Assembly: GCF_039521845.1 (NCBI RefSeq)
Contig: NZ_BAAACW010000017.1
Span: forward strand, 1 to 64,000
Length of the DNA: 64,000 nt
Origin: Alkalibacterium iburiense
GTDB taxonomy: Bacteria; Bacillota; Bacilli; Lactobacillales; Carnobacteriaceae_A
Reading direction: 5' to 3'
Below the pieces are notes generated by a model, which did not search any database, was not told the DNA's origin, and saw only the letters and a list, made by a program, of their open reading frames with translations. Of this stretch, positions 8,425 through 17,911 are shown in pieces. Position numbers and translations under genes: made by a program. Each line of letters starts with the position of its first letter. Positions within the stretch are counted from its first letter, which is position 1.

Positions 8425-9991
8425 CGGTCTGTCTCTCCTTTCCATTGGAACCAGATAATTCTTCTTGTACTCGATCAGGAGAGACTCCTGCCATAAGCAA
8501 TCCTAGTTCTTTTTCACTTGTTTCGTCTGCATTGACAATAGCTATGATATTGCCGTCATACATAACCGCAATCCTATCTGAAACATTCATAATCTCATCT
8601 AGTTCGTAACTCATCAGCATAACAGCTTTCCCATTATCTCTTTGTTCAATCAGACGTTTATGAATGTATTCAATCGCCCCAACGTCTAATCCTCGTGTTG
8701 GTTGTGCGGCAATTAATAAAGAAGGGTCTCTGTCGATTTCTCGAGCTATAATCGCTTTTTGCTGATTTCCTCCTGATAAGGAGGCCGCTGGTGCTTCTTC
8801 ACTTGTGGTACGCACATCAAATTCTTCAATCAACTTTTTAGAGTACTGTTTAATTTCTTTATGCTGCAAAAATCCGTTTTTACTAAATGGTTCGTGATAA
8901 TACGATTGAAGTGTCATATTTTCTTCCAAAGTCATTGGTAGAATAAGTCCGAATTTTTGTCTATCTTCTGGAATATGACCTAAACCTGTTTCTGTAATTT
9001 TTCGAGGTTTCATGTTCGTAATATCTTTTCCATCAAGTGTGATTGTCCCAGAGTCTACTTTTGCTAACCCTGTAATCGCCTGAATTAACTCAGATTGTCC
9101 GTTTCCATCCACCCCGGCAATACCTAAAACTTCTCCGGCCTTCACTTCTAAATTTATACCTTTAACGGCATCATACCCTCTTGCTTCTTTTACAACGAGG
9201 TCTTTTATAGACAAGACGGGTTCCTTCGGTTGGGAAGCACCTTTTTCCACTTTAAAGGAAACCGAACGTCCCACCATCATATCTGCCAGTTCTTGCTGAG
9301 AGGTTGTTTGAACATCCACTGTATCAATACTTTTTCCTCTACGGATAACTGTACAACGATCAGCTACTTGCTTGATTTCATCTAATTTATGAGTGATAAG
9401 AATGATAGATTTGCCTTCACTCACTAATTTTTTCATAATACCCATTAATTCTTCAATTTCTTGAGGTGTTAATACGCCAGTCGGCTCATCGAAAATTAAA
9501 ATATCTGCCCCTCGATACAAGGTTTTTAAAATTTCCGCTCTTTGTTGCATCCCTACTGTAATTGATTCGATTCTTGCTTTAGGGTCAACACTTAAACCGT
9601 ATTGATCAGATAGCTTTTGGACGTCTTTTTCAGCGTCTTTTTGGTCAATAAAACCAAAACGATGCTTTTCTTTCCCTAACATTATATTTTCTGTTACCGT
9701 AAATTTATCTACTAACATGAAGTGCTGGTGTACCATTCCAATCCCTAGTCTGTTGGCCGTATCTGGGGAATCAATTGATACAGTTTCACCATTCACTTTT
9801 ATTTCACCGGATGTCGGTTCCAATAATCCAGACAAAATATTCATTAGAGTCGATTTTCCCGCACCATTTTCACCTAATAAAGCGTGAATTTCTCCTTTTC
9901 TAACTTCCAAATGAATATTATCATTCGCTTTAAAATCACCGAACATTTTAGTAATTCCTTTCATTTCGATGACTTTTTGAGTCTGTGACAT
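8408..9991 (-). CDS. nupO: Nucleoside ABC transporter ATP-binding protein, double ABC domain (NupO-like)
   Basis: This 527-residue protein has two fused ABC ATPase domains. The first has a canonical Walker A, GENGAGKS. The second has the variant VDGNGQS in place of GxxGxGKS, which is usual for the sugar/nucleoside ATPases of this class, and signature LSGGNQQK. It energises the NupPQ permeases at the inner face of the membrane. I chose the ATG at 9991, just after GGAGGGA; the open frame extends 18 codons further without support. A hairpin terminator at 10085-10114 separates it from the upstream lipoprotein gene, so its expression is probably lower than that of nupN. Confidence 0.9.
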   Translation of the reverse strand: MSQTQKVIEMKGITKMFGDFKANDNIHLEVRKGEIHALLGENGAGKSTLMNILSGLLEPTSGEIKVNGETVSIDSPDTANRLGIGMVHQHFMLVDKFTVTENIMLGKEKHRFGFIDQKDAEKDVQKLSDQYGLSVDPKARIESITVGMQQRAEILKTLYRGADILIFDEPTGVLTPQEIEELMGIMKKLVSEGKSIILITHKLDEIKQVADRCTVIRRGKSIDTVDVQTTSQQELADMMVGRSVSFKVEKGASQPKEPVLSIKDLVVKEARGYDAVKGINLEVKAGEVLGIAGVDGNGQSELIQAITGLAKVDSGTITLDGKDITNMKPRKITETGLGHIPEDRQKFGLILPMTLEENMTLQSYYHEPFSKNGFLQHKEIKQYSKKLIEEFDVRTTSEEAPAASLSGGNQQKAIIAREIDRDPSLLIAAQPTRGLDVGAIEYIHKRLIEQRDNGKAVMLMSYELDEIMNVSDRIAVMYDGNIIAIVNADETSEKELGLLMAGVSPDRVQEELSGSNGKERQTVAKSK

Positions 9992-10084
9992 TACCGATCC
10001 CTCCCTCTCTTCATATAATATAATACAGTCATTATTATTACTCATTCGAACCCTCTATGCAAGGATTCTCCAGTTATTTATGTG

Positions 10085-10114
10085 AAAAAAGCGCCAGCCC
10101 TCAGACTAGCGCTT
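10085..10114 (-). terminator. Intercistronic terminator/attenuator between nupN and nupO
   Basis: On the minus strand AAGCGC...GCGCTT forms a 9-bp stem with one mismatch, followed by TTTTTT. It lies downstream of the lipoprotein stop and upstream of nupO. Partial termination here would give more binding protein than transporter, a common arrangement for ABC importers. Confidence 0.75.
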
Positions 10115-10151
10115 AGTTTTATTCATTTTGTAAATTACTCGTTACACTATA

Positions 10152-11297
10152 TTATTCTGATTCTTCTGCTTCTGGACCACTGTATGTGAATTCAGGCACT
10201 TCGATTTCGCCATCGATGATTTGTTGACGGGCTTCTTCTACAGCTTCCCACGCTTCATCTGACATGTTCCCGCGTACTAAGTCAACACCTTCATCTTCTA
10301 AACCGTAAGCGATATTTTCTGCACCAGGGAAACCTTCTTCAATTGTTTGGTCAGTTGCTAAGATAATGGATGTTCCTACACCTTTAAGTGTTGAAGTAAG
10401 AGTGAAGTTTCCACCTTCCCAGTTTCCTTCTTCTTCTTGGTCACGGTCAACACCGATTACCCAAAGCCCTTCTTCACCAGCTTCTAAACGGTTACGAGCT
10501 TCTGTAAATACTCCATTACCAACAGCTCCGGCTGCGTGATAGATGATATCTGCTCCATTTGTAAACATACCTGCTGCGATTTGTTGCCCAATTCCAGCAT
10601 CACTAAATGATTCTGCGTATTGAACATCTACTTCAATGCTTTCGTCTACGTGAGCAACTCCAGCTTCAAAACCTGTTTGGAAACGGTCGATAACTTCTCC
10701 AGCAATTCCTCCAATGAAGCCAACTTGACCTGTTTCAGTCGTATGAGCCGCTGCTACACCAGCTAAGAATGCTGCTTCATGGTCACGGAATGTCAACGAA
10801 ACGACGTTTTCACGGTCAGAAATAGCATCCACTAAGCCAAACCATTGATCTGGGTTTTGGTCAGCTACATCATTAACTGAATCCTCTAATAAGAACCCAA
10901 TTCCGTAAATAATGTCATGACCATTAGCTACAGCTTGATTTAAGTTAGGTACGAAGTCTGCTGAGTCATTTGATTGATAATACTCAATACCGTCTCCACG
11001 TTCTCCACTGTACCCATTGTCTTCTGCCCATTGCATCATACCTTCCCAGGCTGATTGGTTAAATGAACGGTCGTCTACTCCACCTTCATCTGTTATCATT
11101 CCGATAGAGAAATCTGTCGTTTCAGTGACGTCCCCGTTGTCATCTGTCTCTGTATCTTCTCCGCCTTCGTCTACAGTTGTATCTTCTGTATCAGGATCTT
11201 CTGGTGTTGGATCTCCAGCGTCTTGCCCCTGACATGCTGCTAATACAAAAGCTGATGATGTTAAAGCAAGTAACATCTTTAATTTTGTCTTTGTCAC
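10152..11297 (-). CDS. nupN: BMP-family nucleoside-binding lipoprotein (NupN-like)
   Basis: This 381-residue exported lipoprotein has a lipobox LAACQG near residue 21, followed by an extremely acidic Asp/Glu/Thr linker (about residues 25-60) and a BMP/PnrA-type solute-binding domain. Family features include MITDEGGVDDRSFNQS at the domain start and VGFIGGIAG in the middle. It should deliver purine nucleosides to the NupOPQ complex. It starts with GTG preceded by AGGGGG. I saw no purine riboswitch in the 188-base upstream region. The acidic linker is longer than in many homologues and resembles the acidic regions of other surface proteins in this window. Confidence 0.92.
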   Translation of the reverse strand: MTKTKLKMLLALTSSAFVLAACQGQDAGDPTPEDPDTEDTTVDEGGEDTETDDNGDVTETTDFSIGMITDEGGVDDRSFNQSAWEGMMQWAEDNGYSGERGDGIEYYQSNDSADFVPNLNQAVANGHDIIYGIGFLLEDSVNDVADQNPDQWFGLVDAISDRENVVSLTFRDHEAAFLAGVAAAHTTETGQVGFIGGIAGEVIDRFQTGFEAGVAHVDESIEVDVQYAESFSDAGIGQQIAAGMFTNGADIIYHAAGAVGNGVFTEARNRLEAGEEGLWVIGVDRDQEEEGNWEGGNFTLTSTLKGVGTSIILATDQTIEEGFPGAENIAYGLEDEGVDLVRGNMSDEAWEAVEEARQQIIDGEIEVPEFTYSGPEAEESE

Positions 11298-11485
11298 AGT
11301 GTATTCCCCCTATAATTTTATGTAACTCTGAGAAAACTGTTCCTTCCCCATTCTCATTTAAATTTAGTGTAAAGAATGTTTCCGTTACCAGTTTCCTTTC
11401 AAAGTCATAGTAACACTTTCGTAATAAAAAGAAAAGTTAGAAATTAATAATTATTCTCATTATATTTTCGTTTTTGAAGAGCGGT

Positions 11486-13831
11486 TTAAGCTCCCTCTTC
11501 ACTCGGTTCCTCTAACGACTCTTGTTGCACCAGTACTTCTCTCGGTTTAGAGCCTTCCGAAGGACCGACAATTCCTCTCATCTCCATCTCATCTACGATA
11601 CGCGCTGCACGATTATAACCTATTCTAAATCGTCTCTGTAACAGAGAAATACTAGCCGTCTGCATTTCAACAACTAAAGCCACCGCATCGTCAAAGTGCT
11701 CATCTTCTGATTCTCCGGTACTTGTTTTCGGTTCATCTTTTGGAATCATTTCTTCCACATAATTGGCTTCTTGCTGTTCTTTAACGAAACTCACGACTGC
11801 TTCTACTTCTTCGTCTGAGATAAAGGCTCCTTGTACACGGTTCGCTTTATTCGCTCCCATAGGTTGGAATAGCATATCTCCTCGTCCTAGAAGCTTTTCC
11901 GCCCCGTTACTATCCAGAATGGTACGGGAATCCGTTCCACTTGATACAGCGAAGGCAATACGTGAGGGAACATTAGCTTTAATTAATCCGGTTATGACAT
12001 CCACACTTGGTCGCTGGGTCGCTAGTATCATATGAATACCAGCGGCACGCGCCATTTGAGCCAATCTTATAACGGCGTCTTCCACCTCATTGGAGGCTAC
12101 CATCATTAAGTCAGCTAACTCATCTACTATCACAACAATATAAGGTAAAGGAAGCAACCCTTCATCGGTTTCCTGGTTTTTCTTTTTAATAAAGGTGTTA
12201 TAACCTTCCATATTACGTGTGCCACTTGCCGCGAATAATTCGTAACGGCGTTCCATCTCCTGCACCACTTTATGAAGGGCTTGGGCAGCTTTTTTAGGAT
12301 TGGTCACAACGGGTGTCAGTAAATGAGGTATCCCATTGTACATATTTAATTCAACCATTTTCGGGTCAATCATCATCAGCTTCACTTCGTTTGGTTTAGC
12401 CTTTAATAATAAACTCGTAATCATTCCGTTAATGGCCACTGATTTTCCTGAACCGGTTGCTCCTGCAACCAGCAGGTGAGGCATTTTCGATAAATCAGCC
12501 ATGGCGACATTTCCGGCAATGTCTCTTCCCAGAGGGACTTCCAGTAATTTGTCTTTATTATTGACTTGTCCTTCAATGACATCTCTAAAGGATACCATAC
12601 TGACTTCTGAATTCGGCACTTCAATACCAATAACAGCTTTACCTGGAATGGGTGCTTCCATTCGAATATCTTTCGCTGCTAAAGCCAGCGCGATATCATC
12701 TGTCAGACCCACAATTTTACTCACTTTTACACCTGTTGCTGGCTGTATTTCATACTTCGTAACAGCTGGTCCAAGATTGGCTTTTGTGACTTTTGCTTTA
12801 ACTCCAAAACTCTCAAAGGTTTCTTCCAATTTTTGAACATTTTGTTGAATAATCGTGTATTCATCCGACTGATCCACGGCTTCTCTTTTATTTAAGAGTG
12901 ACACTGGCGGCAGTTTATAGGCTTCATTCTCTTCTTCTCCAATTTCAAAATCGACTGGTGAATCGTCTCCGTTATCCGGTTCTTCCGTTGCCATCGGTTC
13001 TTCTTGAGAAGAAGTCTGATCGGCTGCTTGATTTTCCTGCTGTTTCTGTAACTCTTGGTACCCCTCAATTTCAAGGACAGTTTGCTCAGAAGCTTGTTCA
13101 GGAAACTCTTGGACAGTTTGTTCAACTGTTGACTCTTCTTGTGCTTCTTCCTTCTGTTTCTTCTCTTTTTTCTTTTTCGGTTTCTTCGTTTGTTTTCTGT
13201 TCTTTATTGCTGAACCTATTTTTGACGCTATAGATTTTCCTGATTGCACGAACCAGGAGAAAATCGCTTTTAGTCCATGTCTGATTCTGTCAAACAGTTT
13301 TCGGTAAGACAATTGGAAAAATGTCATGATCCCTAAAAAGACTAAAGTCAAAATCATGATATAAGTCCCTACATAAGAAAACAAGAAATAACTGACGCTG
13401 AAAAATAATGCGCCTATCATTCCTCCTCCTAGGGTATTGCCTACACTATTGGAAGTAAACTGTGGCCAGAAAAAGCGCCACGTCGCCACTACGCTGTTAA
13501 TGGATTCGTTCATAATAGGAGCGAACCATCTGGAATGTAGAAACACCAGCCATGCTGTGTAAAGTATGGCAACTCCTTTTGTTTTTGCCCCTTTATAACT
13601 GGGCCATGCTCCCTTTAAAATTAAATACACACCTGATGCTAATAATATAATAGCTAATAAAGTAAAGGTTTCCCCTACAAAAAATCTCAGGACATTTGTA
13701 AAGAACCTTCCTACAAATCCAAAGGATCCTAAAGCAAGCAAGCTGATAAATGATAAAATAAATCCTAATAATTCTGGTGCGACTGTATGCTGCTTTTTCT
13801 TTGGTCTCCCTCTTTTTCTTTTTCGTGCCAT
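11486..13831 (-). CDS. ftsK: DNA translocase FtsK/SpoIIIE
   Basis: This 781-residue septal DNA pump moves chromosome DNA out of the closing septum. Four membrane segments occupy roughly residues 20-175, then a Lys- and Glu/Gln-rich linker (about 200-310). The RecA-like motor has Walker A GATGSGKS at 457-464 and Walker B VIVDELADL. A C-terminal gamma winged-helix domain (RRFRIGYNRAARIVDEME) reads polar DNA sequences. Size and architecture match SpoIIIE/FtsK of Bacilli. It is monocistronic and divergent from the acylphosphatase gene. Confidence 0.95.
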   Translation of the reverse strand: MARKRKRGRPKKKQHTVAPELLGFILSFISLLALGSFGFVGRFFTNVLRFFVGETFTLLAIILLASGVYLILKGAWPSYKGAKTKGVAILYTAWLVFLHSRWFAPIMNESINSVVATWRFFWPQFTSNSVGNTLGGGMIGALFFSVSYFLFSYVGTYIMILTLVFLGIMTFFQLSYRKLFDRIRHGLKAIFSWFVQSGKSIASKIGSAIKNRKQTKKPKKKKEKKQKEEAQEESTVEQTVQEFPEQASEQTVLEIEGYQELQKQQENQAADQTSSQEEPMATEEPDNGDDSPVDFEIGEEENEAYKLPPVSLLNKREAVDQSDEYTIIQQNVQKLEETFESFGVKAKVTKANLGPAVTKYEIQPATGVKVSKIVGLTDDIALALAAKDIRMEAPIPGKAVIGIEVPNSEVSMVSFRDVIEGQVNNKDKLLEVPLGRDIAGNVAMADLSKMPHLLVAGATGSGKSVAINGMITSLLLKAKPNEVKLMMIDPKMVELNMYNGIPHLLTPVVTNPKKAAQALHKVVQEMERRYELFAASGTRNMEGYNTFIKKKNQETDEGLLPLPYIVVIVDELADLMMVASNEVEDAVIRLAQMARAAGIHMILATQRPSVDVITGLIKANVPSRIAFAVSSGTDSRTILDSNGAEKLLGRGDMLFQPMGANKANRVQGAFISDEEVEAVVSFVKEQQEANYVEEMIPKDEPKTSTGESEDEHFDDAVALVVEMQTASISLLQRRFRIGYNRAARIVDEMEMRGIVGPSEGSKPREVLVQQESLEEPSEEGA

Positions 13832-13988
13832 TTCGAAACTCCTTTCTCCTTTTCTGGTCTAGTATACCATGAATAAAAGGCTCAAGGTAGACTGCACTTT
13901 ACTGTTTACATGATAGGTACACCTTATCTTTTGACCAATGTTCACTCCTAAAGGTACACTAAAGATAGAAGAAAAGGAGGCGGAGAAA

Positions 13989-14360
13989 ATGGGTTCATTT
14001 TTTAAAGAGTTTTTGAATAAGGGGAAAAATAGAGAGTCTAATGGAGAAGTCATCTATACAAATGATCCGCAAACGGAAGAGGGGAAACAAAAAGCACGCA
14101 TGGAGATTTCCGGAAAGGTTCAAGGTGTCGGCTTTCGGTTCTCTGCTAAGAATGCAGCAGATGAATTAGGGATTAAAGGACTGGTCCGTAATGAAAGTGA
14201 CGGAACGGTGTATGTAGAAGCTATAGGGGATAAAGAGAGCTTATCCTCATTTATTGAAGCGATGCGCAAAGGACCTAGCCCAGCAGCTGATGTAGACAAG
14301 GTCGTAGTGACTTTTGATTCAAATATTGAAGAAAAACCTAATTTTTCTCAAGCGAATTGA
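13989..14360 (+). CDS. Acylphosphatase with N-terminal extension
   Basis: This 123-residue protein has a complete acylphosphatase domain in its second half, with the signature ARMEISGKVQGVGFRF (the Arg in GVGFRF binds phosphate) and the catalytic-type Asn in GLVRNESDGTVYVEA. It hydrolyses acyl phosphates such as carbamoyl phosphate or 1,3-bisphosphoglycerate in the cytoplasm. Typical acylphosphatases are about 90 residues; the extra 33 N-terminal residues are charged and of unknown role. The ATG at 13989 follows AAGGAGG eight bases upstream; an earlier in-frame ATG at 13938 has no such site. It lies just ahead of yidC, possibly cotranscribed. Confidence 0.9.
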   Translation: MGSFFKEFLNKGKNRESNGEVIYTNDPQTEEGKQKARMEISGKVQGVGFRFSAKNAADELGIKGLVRNESDGTVYVEAIGDKESLSSFIEAMRKGPSPAADVDKVVVTFDSNIEEKPNFSQAN

Positions 14361-14443
14361 ATTTCCTTTTCCTTTAATGTATAGTGTGGAGTAGCGTGTT
14401 ATCCAATAGCACAAATCAACTATTATTAAGGGATTGAATTATT

Positions 14444-15418
14444 TTGACAAAACGAATGAAACGGTGGCTCCTCTCCGGTGGAATGCTTACAATTGTACTC
14501 TTCTTATCCGGATGTATGAGAGTCGATCAGGAAGGAAATCCGACAGGTGGATTTTCACAATTTTTATATGACTATCTGGTTATCCCCACTCAGCAGTTTA
14601 TTGAAATACTGGCTGATTTTTTTGGAAGTTACGGATTGGCTATTATTGCCATCACAATCATTGTCCGTATTCTGATTTTACCTTTATCTATTAAGCAACA
14701 ACGTTCCACGATGGAACAGCAGGTAAAAATGGAAGCTATCAAACCAGCTACTCAAGAGATTCAAGAAGAAATGAAAGAAACAGATGACCCACAAGAAAAA
14801 CAAGAATTGCAGCAAGAACTGATGGAAGTCTATCGCGAAAACAATGTAAGTATGCTCGGTGGCTTATCGGGGTGTTTGCCTCTCTTAATCCAAATGCCGG
14901 TCTTTACTGCGATGTTCCAAGCGATTCGAATGTCTGAATCCATCGCTTCTGCGACATGGTTAGGGATTCAATTAGGAGACAGAAGTGTTATTTTAGCTGT
15001 TGTGACTGGTCTTTTATACTATGTTCAATCAAGAGTAATGATGATGGGGATGCCTGAAGAACAGCGTAACCAGTCTAAAACAATGATGCTGATGAACCCA
15101 GTCATGATACTGATGTTTTCTATTACAGGTCCAGCTGGTTTAACTCTTTACTGGTTTGCAGGTGGAATCGTTGCTATCATCCAATCTCTCGTGACTAACT
15201 TATACTACAAGCCTAAATTAGAAAAAGAATTAAAAGAAAAACACGGAGACGTACAGGTTGTCGAACGAAAAAGACGCCCACGCAAACAAACGAAACACGT
15301 TCAGCAAGAAAGAACAGGAGCAAATCCAGCTCCTTCAGCACGTGACAGACGTCGAAATCAAAGTCCCTTTGAACAAAAAGGACGAAGAAACGCTGGAAAA
15401 CAACAACGCAATAGATAG
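14444..15418 (+). CDS. yidC: YidC/OxaA-type membrane protein insertase (lipoprotein)
   Basis: This 324-residue insertase helps membrane proteins fold and insert, alone or with SecYEG. It has a lipoprotein signal with lipobox LSGC near residue 23, then the conserved 60KD_IMP domain (LAIIAITIIVRILILPLS, LGGLSGCLPLLIQMPVF) with five membrane segments, and a very basic C-terminal tail that would contact the ribosome. Translation begins at TTG. It ends at a strong terminator. Bacilli often carry two paralogues; only one lies in this window. Confidence 0.95.
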   Translation: MTKRMKRWLLSGGMLTIVLFLSGCMRVDQEGNPTGGFSQFLYDYLVIPTQQFIEILADFFGSYGLAIIAITIIVRILILPLSIKQQRSTMEQQVKMEAIKPATQEIQEEMKETDDPQEKQELQQELMEVYRENNVSMLGGLSGCLPLLIQMPVFTAMFQAIRMSESIASATWLGIQLGDRSVILAVVTGLLYYVQSRVMMMGMPEEQRNQSKTMMLMNPVMILMFSITGPAGLTLYWFAGGIVAIIQSLVTNLYYKPKLEKELKEKHGDVQVVERKRRPRKQTKHVQQERTGANPAPSARDRRRNQSPFEQKGRRNAGKQQRNR

Positions 15419-15428
15419 TCAGTCGTTT

Positions 15429-15477
15429 AAACGGATGACTCTCTGGCTTCTAGCCTAAGAGTCATCCGTTTTTTTTG
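15429..15477 (+). terminator. Terminator after yidC
   Basis: A 14-bp perfect stem (AAACGGATGACTCT and complement) is followed by eight T residues. Confidence 0.92.
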
Positions 15478-15481
15478 TGTG

Positions 15482-15528
15482 AAAAACCCTCTTTAAAGTA
15501 TGATTGTTTCTCACACTTCAAAGAGGGT
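15482..15528 (-). terminator. Terminator after the histidine kinase gene
   Basis: On the minus strand CCCTCTTT-G-AAGT...ACTT-T-AAAGAGGG forms a long stem with few mismatches, followed by TTTTT. It touches the stop codon of the kinase gene. Confidence 0.85.
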
Positions 15529-15529
15529 G

Positions 15530-17044
15530 TTATTGCGTTTCATCTTCTTCGGTTAATTTAGGGAATCTCACTCTGAAGATGGACCCATGATCGAGTACAC
15601 TTTCAGCCGTAATCCTTCCATGGTACCCTTCAACCAATTGCTTGGCGATGGATAAGCCTAGACCGTTTCCACCTTTATGGCGGCTTCGTGCTTTGTCCAC
15701 TCTGTAAAATCGGTTGAATATTTTTTCTGTATCTTCTTGGGTCATCCCTTCCCCATAGTCTTGAATGGCTATTTGTATAGTCATTCCGTTGTCAGATACA
15801 CTCAGATGTACTTCTTTGCGGTCTGTAGAATACTTCACAGCATTATCTAACAGAATAATTAAGATTTGCTCCAAGTGATTCCTATAGATGTTAATGGTCG
15901 TATCGTCGTCAATGTCATCGTCTAAAATGAATGTGAAATCCGGATGGACCAATTTGAAATTATTAAAAGTCTGAGTGACAATGTCTTTTACGACTGTCCG
16001 CTCGTGTTTGTAGTGAATTTCTACTTGTTCGGCTCGTGATAAATCAAGCATTTCCTGCACTAAACTCTTCATGCGTTCCATTTCTTGAAGAGATGCGCTC
16101 AAGGATTCTTCTAAAATAGCAGGATCATCCTTGCCCCATCGATTGAGTAATTTCATATGCCCCTCTACAACTGCGACAGGAGTTCTCAATTCGTGAGAGA
16201 CGTCTTCCACAAACTGTTTTTGCTGTTCAATATTTCTTTGCATGCGGTCCAGCATAGCGTTATAGGCATTGGCTAATTCAGTCAGTTCATCATTTCCGTC
16301 TCCGACATCTATACGTTCATCTGATTCCGGTTCTTTTTCAATGATATGCATCGCTTCTGTTAATCGACGAATCGGCTGCAAGAAAGAAAAGGCAATGATA
16401 TACCCTATTATTCCACTAAATAATAAAGCAATGACTCCTGTCAGCAAAATAGCTCCCAGAATGCTCTGAAACAATTGATGATAGGATGACAAAGTATTGA
16501 TGACTTGAACATATCCTATACGTTGGTTGTTAAAAAAAGAGTTTATGGGAGATACGGCTGACAAGGTTTCCCCGTAAGGGCCGTCTTCAATCATTTCCAT
16601 CTGCATCGTATCTCTAGGCACAAAATCAACGGAGTCCAGAGAGACTGTTTCATAAAGGGGTTCCCCATCTGAATTAAATATTCGGATGACAATACTGCCT
16701 TGGCTGCTACTCATTCTTCTATTTCTAAGGTTAGTTGACTCTTCGATGATGGGAAACTCAGGTGTAAAATAAAAATCCTGCTGATTTAACATCGAATTGA
16801 CATCATCTTCCGACAAGTCATAGTAATTCTGACCAAGCCGTTCCGTTATATTATAAACGACGTTTCTAACAGCTTGCTGTTCATCATCTATCATAATTTG
16901 CTGAAACGTAATAAACAGAATCGCTGAAAAAATAGTGTACGTTAAAAATAGTGCAATTGCAGCCCCGATAGTCCACTTCCATCTCAATGAAATGCGTTTT
17001 GTTTTATTTATATTCGTCGTATCAATGGCTGCTTGTGTTCTCAC
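15530..17044 (-). CDS. Sensor histidine kinase (CsrS/ArlS-like)
   Basis: This 504-residue membrane sensor kinase has membrane segments at about 25-48 and 195-220 flanking an extracytoplasmic region of about 145 residues, then a HAMP domain, a dimerisation domain with phospho-accepting His284 (VSHELRTPVAVVEGH) and an ATPase domain with GLGLSI. The sequence around the His resembles CsrS/CovS and ArlS. It overlaps its regulator gene by four bases (GTGA). In streptococci the related CovR/GcrR regulator also lies beside gnd, and gnd is upstream here, which supports the assignment. The signal sensed cannot be read from sequence. Confidence 0.9.
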   Translation of the reverse strand: MRTQAAIDTTNINKTKRISLRWKWTIGAAIALFLTYTIFSAILFITFQQIMIDDEQQAVRNVVYNITERLGQNYYDLSEDDVNSMLNQQDFYFTPEFPIIEESTNLRNRRMSSSQGSIVIRIFNSDGEPLYETVSLDSVDFVPRDTMQMEMIEDGPYGETLSAVSPINSFFNNQRIGYVQVINTLSSYHQLFQSILGAILLTGVIALLFSGIIGYIIAFSFLQPIRRLTEAMHIIEKEPESDERIDVGDGNDELTELANAYNAMLDRMQRNIEQQKQFVEDVSHELRTPVAVVEGHMKLLNRWGKDDPAILEESLSASLQEMERMKSLVQEMLDLSRAEQVEIHYKHERTVVKDIVTQTFNNFKLVHPDFTFILDDDIDDDTTINIYRNHLEQILIILLDNAVKYSTDRKEVHLSVSDNGMTIQIAIQDYGEGMTQEDTEKIFNRFYRVDKARSRHKGGNGLGLSIAKQLVEGYHGRITAESVLDHGSIFRVRFPKLTEEDETQ

Positions 17045-17742
17045 GTACGCATCACGTATCCTGTTCCTCTTACGGTCTGGATGTAACTCTCCTTACCAGG
17101 GACATCTATCTTATTACGTAAATAACGGATATACACATCCACCACATTTGTTTCTACTTCTGTTTCGTAACCCCACACTTTATTCAAAAGAACTTCTCTT
17201 GATAAAACAATATTGACGTTTTCCATCAATTCAACCAGCAATTCGTATTCCCGTTTGGTTAACTCGATGATTTCATCTCCACGCTTCACCACTCGGTTCT
17301 CTTTCTCTACAACAATATCTCTGTACGTAATCGTTGTTTGACGGCTTACATTTTCTTCAGATTCAATATCGATTCGACGAAGTAAAGCACGCATGCGAGC
17401 AAGCAATTCTTCAATTGCAAAAGGTTTAACGACATAGTCATCTGCGCCATGATCAAAACCTGAGACTCGGTCAATGACAGAATCTCTCGCTGTCATCATA
17501 ATAATAGGGACATTGCTGACTTGTCTAATACGACGAGCAACATCAATCCCATTTAATTCTGGGAGCATTAAATCGAGTAAAATAACATCCCATTTGACGT
17601 TTTCATTGGTCGCCGCTTCTAAACCAGATCGTCCATCAAAACGGACTTCCGTTTCAAATCCCTCATGAGTTAACTCTAACTCTACAAAACGAGCCAAGTT
17701 CTTTTCATCTTCAATAATTAATACTTTTGCCACCGGCTTCAC
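17041..17742 (-). CDS. OmpR-family response regulator (CsrR/ArlR-like)
   Basis: This 233-residue DNA-binding regulator has a receiver domain with acceptor Asp57 (VILLDLMLPELNG) and conserved Lys in YVVKPFAIEELLAR, followed by a winged-helix effector domain (TKREYELL, VDVYIRYLRNKID). It is phosphorylated by the downstream-encoded kinase, with which it is translationally coupled. The conserved context gnd - regulator - kinase points to the CsrR/CovR group, which controls envelope and virulence-type genes in streptococci. Target genes here are unknown. Confidence 0.93.
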   Translation of the reverse strand: MKPVAKVLIIEDEKNLARFVELELTHEGFETEVRFDGRSGLEAATNENVKWDVILLDLMLPELNGIDVARRIRQVSNVPIIMMTARDSVIDRVSGFDHGADDYVVKPFAIEELLARMRALLRRIDIESEENVSRQTTITYRDIVVEKENRVVKRGDEIIELTKREYELLVELMENVNIVLSREVLLNKVWGYETEVETNVVDVYIRYLRNKIDVPGKESYIQTVRGTGYVMRT

Positions 17743-17861
17743 TCCTACATTTTTCTATACTGTTTTTATCCATTCATCAGTTTACAATCCTATTATCATG
17801 CTCTTTTAGTTTACCATAATTTATTCATTTAGGAAATCGAAGAACTTTCAACTTAAACATG

Positions 17862-17897
17862 AAAATAGCAGGTTTCTAGAAAGAAACCTACTATTTT
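17862..17897 (-). terminator. Terminator after gnd
   Basis: Inverted repeat AAAATAG-C-AGGTTTC / GAAACCT-A-CTATTTT with one mismatch. The minus-strand side ends in TTTT. It separates gnd from the two-component genes. Confidence 0.7.
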
Positions 17898-17911
17898 GTC
17901 TTGATTAAATT

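Noticed and set aside
11298..11485. Purine riboswitch ahead of the nucleoside importer
   Set aside because: I looked for the conserved riboswitch core motifs and did not find them.
11763..13233. Long plus-strand frames opposite ftsK
   Set aside because: They overlap a firmly identified gene completely and have no domain or start-site support.
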